Source of the DNA: Blastococcus sp. URHD0036
GTDB lineage: Bacteria; Actinomycetota; Actinomycetes; Mycobacteriales; Geodermatophilaceae
Length of the DNA: 64,000 bases
Direction of reading: 5' to 3'
Assembly: GCF_000701365.1 (NCBI RefSeq)
Contig: NZ_JNIK01000016.1
Coordinates: forward strand, 62,001-126,000
Position 1 is the first letter of the stretch, and every line of letters starts with the position of its first letter. The notes beneath the pieces were generated by a model, which ran no database searches, was not told the origin of the DNA, and worked only from the letters and a program-made list of their open reading frames with translations. Shown here piece after piece: positions 21,004-29,100 of the stretch. The position numbers and the translations under genes are program-made.

Positions 21004-21573
21004 GTGCGGTGGCAGCGGTTGTTCGCCGATCTGCAGGCGGAGATGGAGGCCGAGGAGGTCGCGGCCGAGCGGGCGGAGGACGCCTCGCGGGCACGGCTGG
21101 AGTTCGGCGGGATCCGCCTGGCGGACCGCATCGGTGGAGCGGTCGGCCGGGAGCTCGTCCTGCGGTGCGGAGGCGGAGCCGAGCTCCGGGGCGTGCTGGC
21201 CGAGTCCGGATCCGGGTGGGTCCTGCTGGTCGAGGCGGCCGGGAGCCGGGAGGTGCTCGTCGCGCTCGCCGCGGTCCGTGCGGTGGCGGGTCTGGAGCGG
21301 ACCACCGCGGTACCGGACGAGCGCGAGGTGGCTCAGCGGCTGGACCTGCGGTGGGCGCTGCGCGGGCTCGCGCGCGACCGCAGCCCGGTGCAGGTGCTGC
21401 TCGACGACGGTGGAGCGGTCACCGGCACCGTCGACCGGGTGGGCGCGGACTTCCTCGAGCTCGCCGAGCACGCGCCCGGCGAGTTCCGGCGCGAAGGTGT
21501 GGTGCGGGGGGTGCGGGCCGTGGCCATCGACGCCGTCGTCGCGGTGCGACGGCTCACCCCCGGGCTGGACTAG
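21004..21573 (+). CDS. Conserved protein of unknown function, LSm/SH3-like
   Basis: A 189-residue acidic protein without signal peptide or membrane helix. An N-terminal charged helix (residues 1-35, EMEAEEVAAERAEDASRARL) precedes two similar beta-rich halves: RELVLRCGGGAELRGVLAESGSGWVLLVEAAG and SPVQVLLDDGGAVTGTVDRVGADFLELAEH. The repeated pattern of a short strand, a Gly turn and 'G.V...G..WVLL/FLEL' resembles small LSm- or SH3-like barrels. I do not recognise a named family and assign no function. It is leaderless by promoter spacing and converges on the BldC-like gene, sharing a CTAG in which both stop codons overlap. Confidence 0.6.
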   Translation: MRWQRLFADLQAEMEAEEVAAERAEDASRARLEFGGIRLADRIGGAVGRELVLRCGGGAELRGVLAESGSGWVLLVEAAGSREVLVALAAVRAVAGLERTTAVPDEREVAQRLDLRWALRGLARDRSPVQVLLDDGGAVTGTVDRVGADFLELAEHAPGEFRREGVVRGVRAVAIDAVVAVRRLTPGLD

Positions 21574-21821
21574 GCGCCCTCGACCCCCGCAGGGGAGGCG
21601 TCGGTCTCCGGGTCCAGCTCCGGGACGTCGCCGGCGCGGGCCTCGGCGTACCGCTGCTGGATGAACCGCTCGAGTTCGTCGACCTCGACGCGCCACTGCC
21701 CGCGGCCGCCGATCTGGATCGCGACGAGCTCCTTGCGGCGGACGAGCGCGTACACCTGCCGCCAGGAGACGTTCAGGATCTCCGCCACGTCGGCGAGGGT
21801 CAGGAAGCGCGGTGTGGGCAT
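21570..21821 (-). CDS. BldC-like helix-turn-helix (MerR-superfamily) DNA-binding protein
   Basis: The 83-residue protein consists of a winged helix of the BldC/excisionase type: LTLADVAEILNVSWRQVYALVRRKELVAIQIGGRGQWRVEVDELERFIQQRYAEA (residues 7-61), followed by an acidic tail. BldC-type proteins bind DNA as head-to-tail oligomers; in Streptomyces BldC controls the onset of development. The sequence RGQWRVE forms the wing. The ATG at 21821 lacks a strong ribosome site. An inverted repeat containing DnaA-box-like sequences lies 63-86 bp upstream, between this gene and the divergent SAF gene. The stop overlaps that of the convergent 21004 gene. Confidence 0.82.
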   Translation of the reverse strand: MPTPRFLTLADVAEILNVSWRQVYALVRRKELVAIQIGGRGQWRVEVDELERFIQQRYAEARAGDVPELDPETDASPAGVEGA

Positions 21822-21883
21822 CGGCGGTCTCTCATCCGGGGTCGGCGTCAGTCTGTCAGCCTCCCGGATGTCCTCGTGGCACC

Positions 21884-21907
21884 GTCCACACCCGAACGTG
21901 TGGACAA
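21884..21907. promoter_or_regulatory. Perfect inverted repeat carrying DnaA-box-like sites
   Basis: GTCCACAC (21884-21891) and GTGTGGAC (21898-21905) are a perfect 8 bp inverted repeat with a 6-base spacer. Bases 21899-21907 read TGTGGACAA, whose complement TTGTCCACA is the actinobacterial DnaA box; the left arm gives CCGTCCACA (7 of 9). The repeat lies in the 196 bp gap between the BldC-like and SAF genes. It could be a DnaA site or an operator for another dimeric regulator. Confidence 0.5.
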
Positions 21908-22017
21908 CCGATGCGCGGGAACGCGCTCGTACCGCATCATCTGCGTCCGACCGTCGGGATCCCGGCGGCGAGGGACCAGGCGGGTCGCACCGCCGACGGT
22001 GAACGGAGTCGACGCCG

Positions 22018-22803
22018 GTGACCGATGTCCGGACGGCACCTCCGCCGGCACGCCCCGCTCCGCCGTCGGCCGGGCCGACGCGCGGACCGGTGCCCCGTCG
22101 GGTGCGCCCGCCGCGCTGGCTGGACCTGCGGCTGGTGCTCGGGGTGCTGCTCGTGCTCGTGTCGGTGCTGCTGGGCGCCCGGGTGGTGGGCGCTGCGGAC
22201 ACCACGGTGCCGGTCTGGGCGGCGTCGGGCGACCTCGCGGCCGGGACCCTGCTCTCCGGCGGGGACCTCGTCGCGGTCGACGTCCGGCTGGACGACGCCG
22301 CGGGGCGGTACCTGTCCACCAGCACCCGGCCGGAGGGCCGCACCCTCGCCCGGGCGGTGGGCGCGGGCGAGCTGCTGCCGGGCTCGGTCCTCGAGGACGT
22401 CCCCGAGCTGAGGCGCCTGGCGCTGCCGGTGCAGGCCGGCTGGGTGCCGCCGGGTCTGGCGCGCGGTCAGATCGTGGACGTCTACGCGGTGGCGGACGCC
22501 GCTGCGGGCGCCACCGGCGTGGCCGACGGGGCGGTCACCCCGGTCGTCCTGGGCGCCCCGGTGCAGGCGGTCACCGGCCGGACCGACGGCGTGCTGTCCA
22601 GCGCCGCGACCACCGTGCAGGTGGTCGTCTCCGTCGGGGCCGACGACGCCGCGGCTGTCCTCGCCTCCGTCGGCGGCCGGCCGCTGGTGGTGGTCGTGCA
22701 CGACTCGGTCGACGTCGCTGCGCCGTCGGCGGGGACGGTGCCCGCTGCGGGGACGGTGCCGTCGGTCGCCACGCCGCCGGGTGTCGCGGGGCCCACGGGC
22801 TGA
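22018..22803 (+). CDS. SAF-domain (CpaB/RcpC-like) membrane protein
   Basis: A 261-residue protein with a Pro-rich cytoplasmic start, one transmembrane segment (about 38-58, LRLVLGVLLVLVSVLLGARVV) and an extracellular SAF domain: VPVWAASGDLAAGTLLSGGDLVAVDVRL and EGRTLARAVGAGELLPGSVL. SAF/CpaB proteins assemble Flp/Tad pili or related secretion systems. The C-terminus contains a small repeat (AGTVPAAGTVP). It overlaps the CpaE-like gene by 1 base (TGATG), a pairing seen in tad loci, but no CpaF, TadB/C or pilin gene is in the window. The start is GTG 22018; no clear hexamer precedes it. Confidence 0.8.
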   Translation: MTDVRTAPPPARPAPPSAGPTRGPVPRRVRPPRWLDLRLVLGVLLVLVSVLLGARVVGAADTTVPVWAASGDLAAGTLLSGGDLVAVDVRLDDAAGRYLSTSTRPEGRTLARAVGAGELLPGSVLEDVPELRRLALPVQAGWVPPGLARGQIVDVYAVADAAAGATGVADGAVTPVVLGAPVQAVTGRTDGVLSSAATTVQVVVSVGADDAAAVLASVGGRPLVVVVHDSVDVAAPSAGTVPAAGTVPSVATPPGVAGPTG

Positions 22804-24110
22804 TGGCGCTGCAGGTCTTCACCGCGGTCACCGGCGCCGCCTGGGAGTCGGCGCTCGTGGGCGCGCTCGATCGGGCCGACCACGGGGTGACCGTCGTCCG
22901 TCGCTGTGTCGACGTGGGCGAACTGCTCGCGGCCGCCGCGACGGGGACGGGGCAGGCCGCGCTGCTGTCCGCCGACCTGCGCCGGCTGGACGGGAGCGCG
23001 GTGGCCCGGCTGGCGGCTGCCGGGGTCGCGGTCGTCGGGCTGGTCGAGCCCGGGGACGAGGGTGCCGCCGGCCGGATGCAGGCGTGGGGTGTCCTGCGGG
23101 TGCTCCCGGCGGACGCCGGGCCCGAGGAGATCGCCCGGGCGCTGCGCGAGGCCGTGGCGGGTGGTCCGCCGGCGGGCCGGGACATGGCCGATCCGCGGGC
23201 CGCCCTCCCCGGGCCGCACCGGGACCAGCCGGAGGGCGAGCGGGCGGAGGGTCCGGGCATCGTCGTCGCCGTCTGGGGACCCACGGGCGCGCCGGGCCGG
23301 ACCACCGTGGCGGTGGGACTGGCCGACGAGGCGGCCCGGCTGGGCGTGGAGACGCTGCTGGTCGACGCGGACGTGTACGGCGGGGTCGTGGCCCAGGTGC
23401 TGGGGCTGCTCGACGAGTCGCCCGGGCTGGCGGCGGCGGCGCGACGTGCGGCCGCGGGCACCCTCGACGAGGCCGCGCTCCGGCTGCTGTCCTGGGAGGT
23501 CCGCCCCGGTCTGGGGGTCCTGACCGGTCTCGCGCGGGCCGACCGGTGGCCGGAGCTGCGCCCCTCGGCGGTGGTGCAGGTGCTCGAGGAGGCGCGCCGG
23601 CTGACTCCGCTGACCGTCGTGGACTGCGGGTTCAGCCTCGAGGAGGACGAGGAGCTGTCCTTCGACACGGCGGCACCCCGGCGCAACGGCGCCACCCTCG
23701 CCGTCCTCGAGACAGCCGACGTGGTGGTCTGCGTCGGTGGCGCCGACCCGGTGGCACTGCAGCGGTGCATCCGGGCTCTGGGTGACCTGCGCGACGCGCT
23801 GCCGGACGTCGAGCCGCTCCTGGTGGTCAACCAGGTGCGACGGGGGCCGGTGCCCGGGGACCCGCACCGCGAGGTGGCCGAGGCCCTGGAGCGCTTCACC
23901 GGTCGCGGCGTCGACGCCTTCCTGCCGGCCGACCGGCGGGCGACCGACGCCGCTCTCGCCTCGGGCCGCACTCTCGCCGAGGTCGCGCCGGCGTCGCCGT
24001 TGCGCGAGGCTCTCCGGGCCCTGGCCGCACAGGTCACCGGCGTGTCCGCGCAGGCGTCGCGCCGCAGCCTGAGCTGGCGCCGGTTCCGATCGAGCCGCAC
24101 CGCCGGGTGA
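22803..24110 (+). CDS. CpaE/MinD-like P-loop ATPase with altered Walker A
   Basis: A 435-residue protein with a receiver-like N-terminal region (1-115) and a C-terminal SIMIBI/ParA domain, the layout of CpaE. The nucleotide loop is GPTGAPGRTT (159-168): the signature Lys of the deviant Walker A is Thr161 and the phosphate-contacting Lys is Arg166. The DAD motif (LLVDADVYGG, 186-194) and a VVDCG strand are retained. CpaE proteins localise Tad pilus machinery. Whether this one hydrolyses ATP is doubtful. It overlaps the SAF gene and stands with it on its own; the C-terminus is Arg/Ser-rich. Confidence 0.8.
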   Translation: MALQVFTAVTGAAWESALVGALDRADHGVTVVRRCVDVGELLAAAATGTGQAALLSADLRRLDGSAVARLAAAGVAVVGLVEPGDEGAAGRMQAWGVLRVLPADAGPEEIARALREAVAGGPPAGRDMADPRAALPGPHRDQPEGERAEGPGIVVAVWGPTGAPGRTTVAVGLADEAARLGVETLLVDADVYGGVVAQVLGLLDESPGLAAAARRAAAGTLDEAALRLLSWEVRPGLGVLTGLARADRWPELRPSAVVQVLEEARRLTPLTVVDCGFSLEEDEELSFDTAAPRRNGATLAVLETADVVVCVGGADPVALQRCIRALGDLRDALPDVEPLLVVNQVRRGPVPGDPHREVAEALERFTGRGVDAFLPADRRATDAALASGRTLAEVAPASPLREALRALAAQVTGVSAQASRRSLSWRRFRSSRTAG

Positions 24111-24190
24111 GACCGTCGGCCGGACAGCAGGATGGACGCAGGACCGGCCGTGCCGGTGAGCAACGGGGCCGCCGGACCGAGGGAGAGCCG

Positions 24191-25573
24191 ATGCTGGAGC
24201 GCCTGACGACCATCGATGCGTCGTTCCTCTACCTGGAGGAGTCCGACGCCCCGATGCACGTCAGCGGGGTCCTGCTCCTCGAGCCGCCGGCCGGTGGGCT
24301 GGACGCGATCGCCGGCCTGGTCGAGGCGCGACTGCCGCTGGTGCCGCGGTACCGGCAGCGGGTCCTGGAGGTGCCGGGCCGGCTCGCCGACCCGGTGTGG
24401 GCCGACGACCCCGACTTCGACGTGAGCTACCACGTCCGGCAGTCGGCGCTTCCACGGCCGGGCACCGAGGTCCAGCTCCTCGACCTCGTCTCGCGGCTCA
24501 CCTCCCGCCCGCTGGACCGACGGCGGCCGCTGTGGGAGCTCTACCTCGTGGAGGGTCTGTCCGGCGGGCGGATCGCAGTCATCACGAAGACCCATCCCGC
24601 CCTGGTCGACGGCCTCGGGGCGGTGGACATCGCGCAGGTGCTGCTCGACCCGTCGCCGGACGCGACGGCGCCGGAGGTCGAGCCCTGGCGACCCCGCCGG
24701 CTGCCCAGCGGGGTCGAACTGCTGCGCGCGGCCGTGAGCGAGTACGTGCAGCGGCCGTCGGCGGCGGTGGAGAGCCTCGGCCAGGCCGTGACCGACGTGC
24801 GGGCCACGGCGGCGCGACTGGGTGGTGCGGCGTCGGGCTTCGTCCGGGCGGCTCGGTCGGCGGTCTTCCCGGCGCCGAACAGCCCGCTCAACGCCGCCCG
24901 GAGCCGGCAGCGCCGCGTCGCGGTGGCGCGCGCCGACCTCGACGACCTCAAGGCCGTGCGGCGCGCGCACGGCGGCACCGTGAACGACGTCCTGCTGACC
25001 GTCGTGACGGGTGCGCTGCGGGACTGGCTGCTGTCCCGGGGGGCGGCGGTCGTGGCCTCGACGTCCGTGCGGGCCCTGGTGCCGGTGTCGGTGCAGGGCG
25101 ACGAGCAGGAGGCTCCGGGCAACCGGGTCGCGAGCTATCTGGTCGACCTGCCGGTCGGGGAGCCCAACCCCCGGGTCCGCCTGGCGCGGTTGAGCTACGC
25201 CATGCGCGGTGTCGCGCGATCGGGCCGGTCGGTCGGCGCCGACACGTTGATCGCCCTGACCGGCTTCGCCCCGCCGACGCTGCACGCGCTCGGCGCCCGC
25301 GCGGCCAAGGGACTGTCGCGGCGGATGTTCAACCTGGTCATCACCAACGTGCCCGGTCCGCAGCAGCCGCTCTACGCGGCCGGCGCGCGGATGCTCGAGG
25401 TGTTCCCCGTCGTCCCCCTGGTCCGCGGGCAGGGCCTGTCCATCGGCATGACCAGCTATGACGGCCGGGTCTACGTCTGCCTGAACGCCGATCGCGACAC
25501 CGTCGGCGACGTCGACCTGCTCGCCGACCTCATCGAGCAGGAGCTGGCCGAGCTGGTCGAGGCCTCCCGGTGA
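24191..25573 (+). CDS. Wax ester synthase/diacylglycerol acyltransferase (WS/DGAT) family
   Basis: The 460-residue protein fits the actinobacterial WS/DGAT family: MLERLTTIDASFLYLEE at the start, PRYRQRVLEVPGRLADPVWADDPDFDVSYHV, the RRPLWELYLVEGL motif (111-123), the NDVLLTVVTGALRDWL segment and the C-terminal ITNVPGPQQPLYAAGARMLEVFPVVPL block. The catalytic HHxxxDG motif is HPALVDG (135-141): the second His, the presumed general base, is Pro136. Triacylglycerol or wax ester synthesis is therefore uncertain. Start ATG 24191 has GGAGAG 5-10 bases upstream. It corresponds in position to the tgs3 region (Rv3234c). It is probably soluble or peripheral, with no membrane helix. Confidence 0.88.
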   Translation: MLERLTTIDASFLYLEESDAPMHVSGVLLLEPPAGGLDAIAGLVEARLPLVPRYRQRVLEVPGRLADPVWADDPDFDVSYHVRQSALPRPGTEVQLLDLVSRLTSRPLDRRRPLWELYLVEGLSGGRIAVITKTHPALVDGLGAVDIAQVLLDPSPDATAPEVEPWRPRRLPSGVELLRAAVSEYVQRPSAAVESLGQAVTDVRATAARLGGAASGFVRAARSAVFPAPNSPLNAARSRQRRVAVARADLDDLKAVRRAHGGTVNDVLLTVVTGALRDWLLSRGAAVVASTSVRALVPVSVQGDEQEAPGNRVASYLVDLPVGEPNPRVRLARLSYAMRGVARSGRSVGADTLIALTGFAPPTLHALGARAAKGLSRRMFNLVITNVPGPQQPLYAAGARMLEVFPVVPLVRGQGLSIGMTSYDGRVYVCLNADRDTVGDVDLLADLIEQELAELVEASR

Positions 25574-25617
25574 GGGTGCCGGCCCTGCGCCGGGAATGGA
25601 CGGCCGCCCGGCCGGGC

Positions 25618-25623
25618 TAACGT
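25618..25623 (+). promoter_or_regulatory. Putative -10 hexamer for the DUF6912 gene
   Basis: TAACGT, identical to the WXG100 promoter hexamer, lies 31 bases before GTG 25655. The implied leader is about 25 bases and includes a GGAGGGA ribosome site. Confidence 0.4.
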
Positions 25624-25654
25624 CGTCGTCCAACCGATGGAGGGAGCGACCCGG

Positions 25655-26167
25655 GTGCGCGTGTACCTGCCCGCGACGACGACGGTCCTGCGGACGCTCG
25701 TGGACGAGGGGCGACTGCCCGGGCCGCACACGGCCTTCGCCGTGACGGACGTCCTGCGCCAGCACTACGCGGTGAGCGACGCCGGGGCCGACACCGAGGA
25801 ACTGGAGTACGCGGCGCTGCTGGCCGCGGCCCGCGCGAGCCTCCGCCTGCTCGACAACGACCCCCTGGCACCACGCCGCCGGGCGGTGATCGCCGCCGAC
25901 GTGCCCGACGCGGCGGTGACCTCGCTCGACGAGCCGCACATCGAGGCGGGCGCGGTGCGGGTGGCCGCGGACATCGACCGGAAGGACGTGGCGAGCGTCC
26001 ACGTGGACGGCTCCGACGCGGAGGAGGACGTCCGCGCCGCGGTCAATGTGGTCCTCGAGGCCGATCTCGGGAGCGACGACGCGCAGTTCGTCGTCGACCA
26101 GGCCGAGGGACACGAGCTGGCCTGGTACGCCACGCAGGAGGTCGGGCCGCTGCTCGACCTGCTCTGA
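25655..26167 (+). CDS. DUF6912-family protein (Rv3231c-like)
   Basis: A 170-residue soluble protein beginning with the family pattern RVYLPATTTVLRTLVDEGRLP. Then come HTAFAVTDVLRQHYA, the helix EELEYAALLAAARASLRLLD, and a C-terminal block ending in DQAEGHELAWYATQEVGPLLDLL. From memory it resembles M. tuberculosis Rv3231c, which fits the local gene order. Function is unknown. I prefer GTG 25655, with GGAGGGA about 10 bases upstream, over ATG 25637, because the homologous pattern starts at RVYLPA. It converges on the FHA-EccC gene, 29 bp away. Confidence 0.75.
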   Translation: MRVYLPATTTVLRTLVDEGRLPGPHTAFAVTDVLRQHYAVSDAGADTEELEYAALLAAARASLRLLDNDPLAPRRRAVIAADVPDAAVTSLDEPHIEAGAVRVAADIDRKDVASVHVDGSDAEEDVRAAVNVVLEADLGSDDAQFVVDQAEGHELAWYATQEVGPLLDLL

Positions 26168-26196
26168 CCCCGTCGCCGCTCGGGCGCTCCCGGCGG

Positions 26197-29100
26197 TCAC
26201 GACGCTCCGTCGCCCCGCACCCGGCGCAGCGCGACCTGGACCCGCCGCGCCGATCCCGACTCGACCAGCCACCCCGAGCCGGGTCTCGCCGGTACCGGCG
26301 TGCGCGGTAGCCGGAGGCCGAGCACGTCGGCGTCGCCGGGTCCCGGGCACAGCAGGAGACCGCTGCGCCGACGGCGGAGCGCCGCCACGGGGCCGCGGAA
26401 GACAGCGGCCAGGTCCGCGGCCGTGCCGGTGAGGACCGGGAGCACCGACGGGGGCAGCGCGGAGGTGAGGGCGCTTCCGACCGGTGTCTCGGCCACCGCC
26501 GGGTGGTCGTCGACGAGGACCACCCCCGCCCGCCCGTCGAGCCGGCCCACCCACTCCGTCCAGCCGGCCGTGTCCGCTGCGTCGACCTCGGTGAGGGCTG
26601 CCTCCTCCGCATCCGCCGTGGGGTGGGTGCCGGGGCCCACGACCCGGGCGACCGGGACGCCGGTCGCCGTGAGGTGGGCCGCGAACGCGGCGACGACGGC
26701 CGACCGTCCGCTGCCCGGTGGACCGGCCACGAGGAGGCCGCCGGAGCGCTGGAGGTCCAGGGTGAGCACGTTTCCCTCGTCGCCTCCCGGTCCGAGCGGG
26801 AGCGTCATCGGCGGTAGCTGTGGCGATCCTGCGTCCGGCAGGGGAAGTTCGGGGTCCGGGGCCAGTTCCGGGATGCGCAGCGCCGTGGACGTGGTGCGGG
26901 AGGCACATGGCACGGACGGCCGTGGCAGCGCGAGCTGGCACTCCCACCCGGCCTCACCGACCAGTGCCCGCCCCGGCGGCCGGTGCTCCGGGACGGCACG
27001 CGCCGGGATCCCGGCGACCGCGTAGTCGGTCCGGTCCGGCAGGGGCAGCACCAGGCGGGTGCCGACGGCGGCGGCGAGCCGTCCACCGGGAACGGCCCGG
27101 TCGGCGGTGAGCACGCACGTCAGCCCGGCCGGGCCGCCGTCGCGCACCAGGCGCAGCAGCGTCGCCGAGCCGCGCGCGGGATCGGCCTCGTCCAGCTGCG
27201 CCGACACCGACTCGAGCCCATCGACCAGCAACAGGAGGCGGGGCGTGGACCTGCCGGAGGCACGCCGCTCCGACACCTCGGCCGCGAGCCGGTCCACCAG
27301 CCGGGTGGTCCGGAACGCGTCGTCGGCGCCGACGGTGGTCCCGGTGTGCGGCAGGCCGGCGGCGACCCGGGCGAGGGCGCCCCCGTCGTGGTCCAGCGCG
27401 TGGACGTGCAGCTCCTCCGGTGAGTGGGTGGCGACCGCCTCGCCGAGCACCGCTCGGAGCAGCGTCGTCCGGCCGCTGGCCGGCCCCCCGACGGCCAGCC
27501 AGCCGCCGCCCCGCGCCAGGTCGAGGGTCAGGACGTCCTGGCGTTGGAGGTCGGGCCGGTCGACCAGGCCCACGCGCACGGAGGAGTGCTGCTCCGGTCC
27601 GTCGGCCGCTCCCGCCTCCAGGTCTGTGGCGTCCAGGTCCGCGACGGGCAGGCGGTCGGGGAGAGGCGGCCGCCACGGCTGATGGGGCCGGGCGATGCCG
27701 GCCCGGTCCGCCTGTCGCACCAGGTCGGCCACGAGGACGGCCAGGTCCGTCGGGCCCTCGCCGTCACCCGCCGAGGCGGGGTCGGGGGCGTCCGGCCACT
27801 GCCAGCGGGACACGCGTGGGTGGTCGGGCCCGGCGAGCGGCCGGCCGGCCACGCGCGCCACCTGCAGCAGCACCGGCTCCGACGCGCCGACCCGGAGGAA
27901 CGCCCGCCCCGGGCGGTGCGCCGGCAGGTGCGCGGCAGCGCCGGTGCCGAGGACGTCGCGGGAGTCGGATCCGCTGGTGGTCCGCAGGCAGAGCCGGAGG
28001 CTGCAGTTGGCCCGGATCTCCGGCGACACCACGCCGGCCGGGCGCTGCGTGGCCAGCACCAGGTGGACGCCGAGCGATCGGCCCCGCTGGGCGATGGCGA
28101 CCAGGCCGGGGACGAAGTCGGGGAGCTCCTCGGCAAGCCCGGCGAACTCGTCGACCACGATGACGAGTCGGGCCAGATCGGCGCCGTCGGGGAGTCCTGC
28201 GACATCGGGCACCCCGGCCGCCGCCAGGATCGCCTCACGGCGCGTGAGCTCCGCACCGAGCGAGCGGAGGGCGCGGGCCGTGGTGCGGGCGTCGAGGTCG
28301 GTCAGCACCCCCACCGTGTGCGGGAGGCCCGCCGCCTCGGCGAACGCCGCGCCGCCCTTGTAGTCGACCAGGAGGAACGAGCACCGGTCGGGCGGATGGG
28401 CGACAGCCAGCCCGGCGATCAGCGACTGCAGCAGTTCGGACTTCCCTGCTCCGGTGGTGCCGGCGACGAGGGCGTGCGGGCCGTCCCGGCAGAGGTCCAC
28501 GGCCACGGGTCCCTCGGCGGAGGTGCCCAGGACGGCGACCAGCGCGTCCCGGCGCCGTGACCACCCGGCTCCCGGGTGGTCGGACACCCCGGACAGCAGC
28601 TCCCCGGCGAGCAGGTCCACCAGGCGGACGGCATCGGGCAGGCGCTTCCCGCCCGCGTCCGCCGTGGAGAGCGGCGCCAGGTCGCGGGCCAGCGCCGCCG
28701 CCCTGACCGGCTTCAGCCGGTCGGGGACGAGCTCCTGCGGAGGCGACGCCGGCCGGCGCAGGAGACCGCTCTGCCCGGTCTCCCCGGCCAGCCGGAGGAC
28801 GGCAGCCGACTCGTCCCCGGTCGGCCCCGTCGTGGTGAGCGGGAGGACTCCCCGCCGGCGGGCGGAACGGAGAGCCTCGGCCAGCCGGCGGCCCGGCGGG
28901 AGGTCGACGACGACGAGGACCCACGGTCCGACGGGATCGCCCGGACCCGGCTCGTCCGAGGAGAGGGCGCCGTCCGCGCGACGGGCGATCACGTCCTCCA
29001 GCCACGCGATGTCCGGCCCCTCGTCGGCAGCCGGGACAGCTGCGACCCGCACGTCGGCCGGTTCCGTGTGCGGGAGCCAGCGCAGCCACTGCCAGTCGTC

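Noticed and set aside
21884-21907. A chromosomal replication origin
   Set aside because: Only one exact DnaA box and no dnaA, dnaN, rpmH or AT-rich unwinding region are present.
19722-24110. 1,462-codon plus-strand frame through the LysM to CpaE-like region
   Set aside because: Only its last 435 codons (from 22803) are a recognisable protein; the first part is antisense to the Rv3235-like, LysM and BldC-like genes.
22018-24110. A tad pilus locus
   Set aside because: Only SAF and CpaE-like genes are present; no CpaF ATPase, TadB/C or pilin reading frame can be seen.
22571-26947. 1,458-codon minus-strand frame overlapping several genes
   Set aside because: It spans the SAF, CpaE-like, WS/DGAT and DUF6912 genes, all of which have family motifs on the plus strand.
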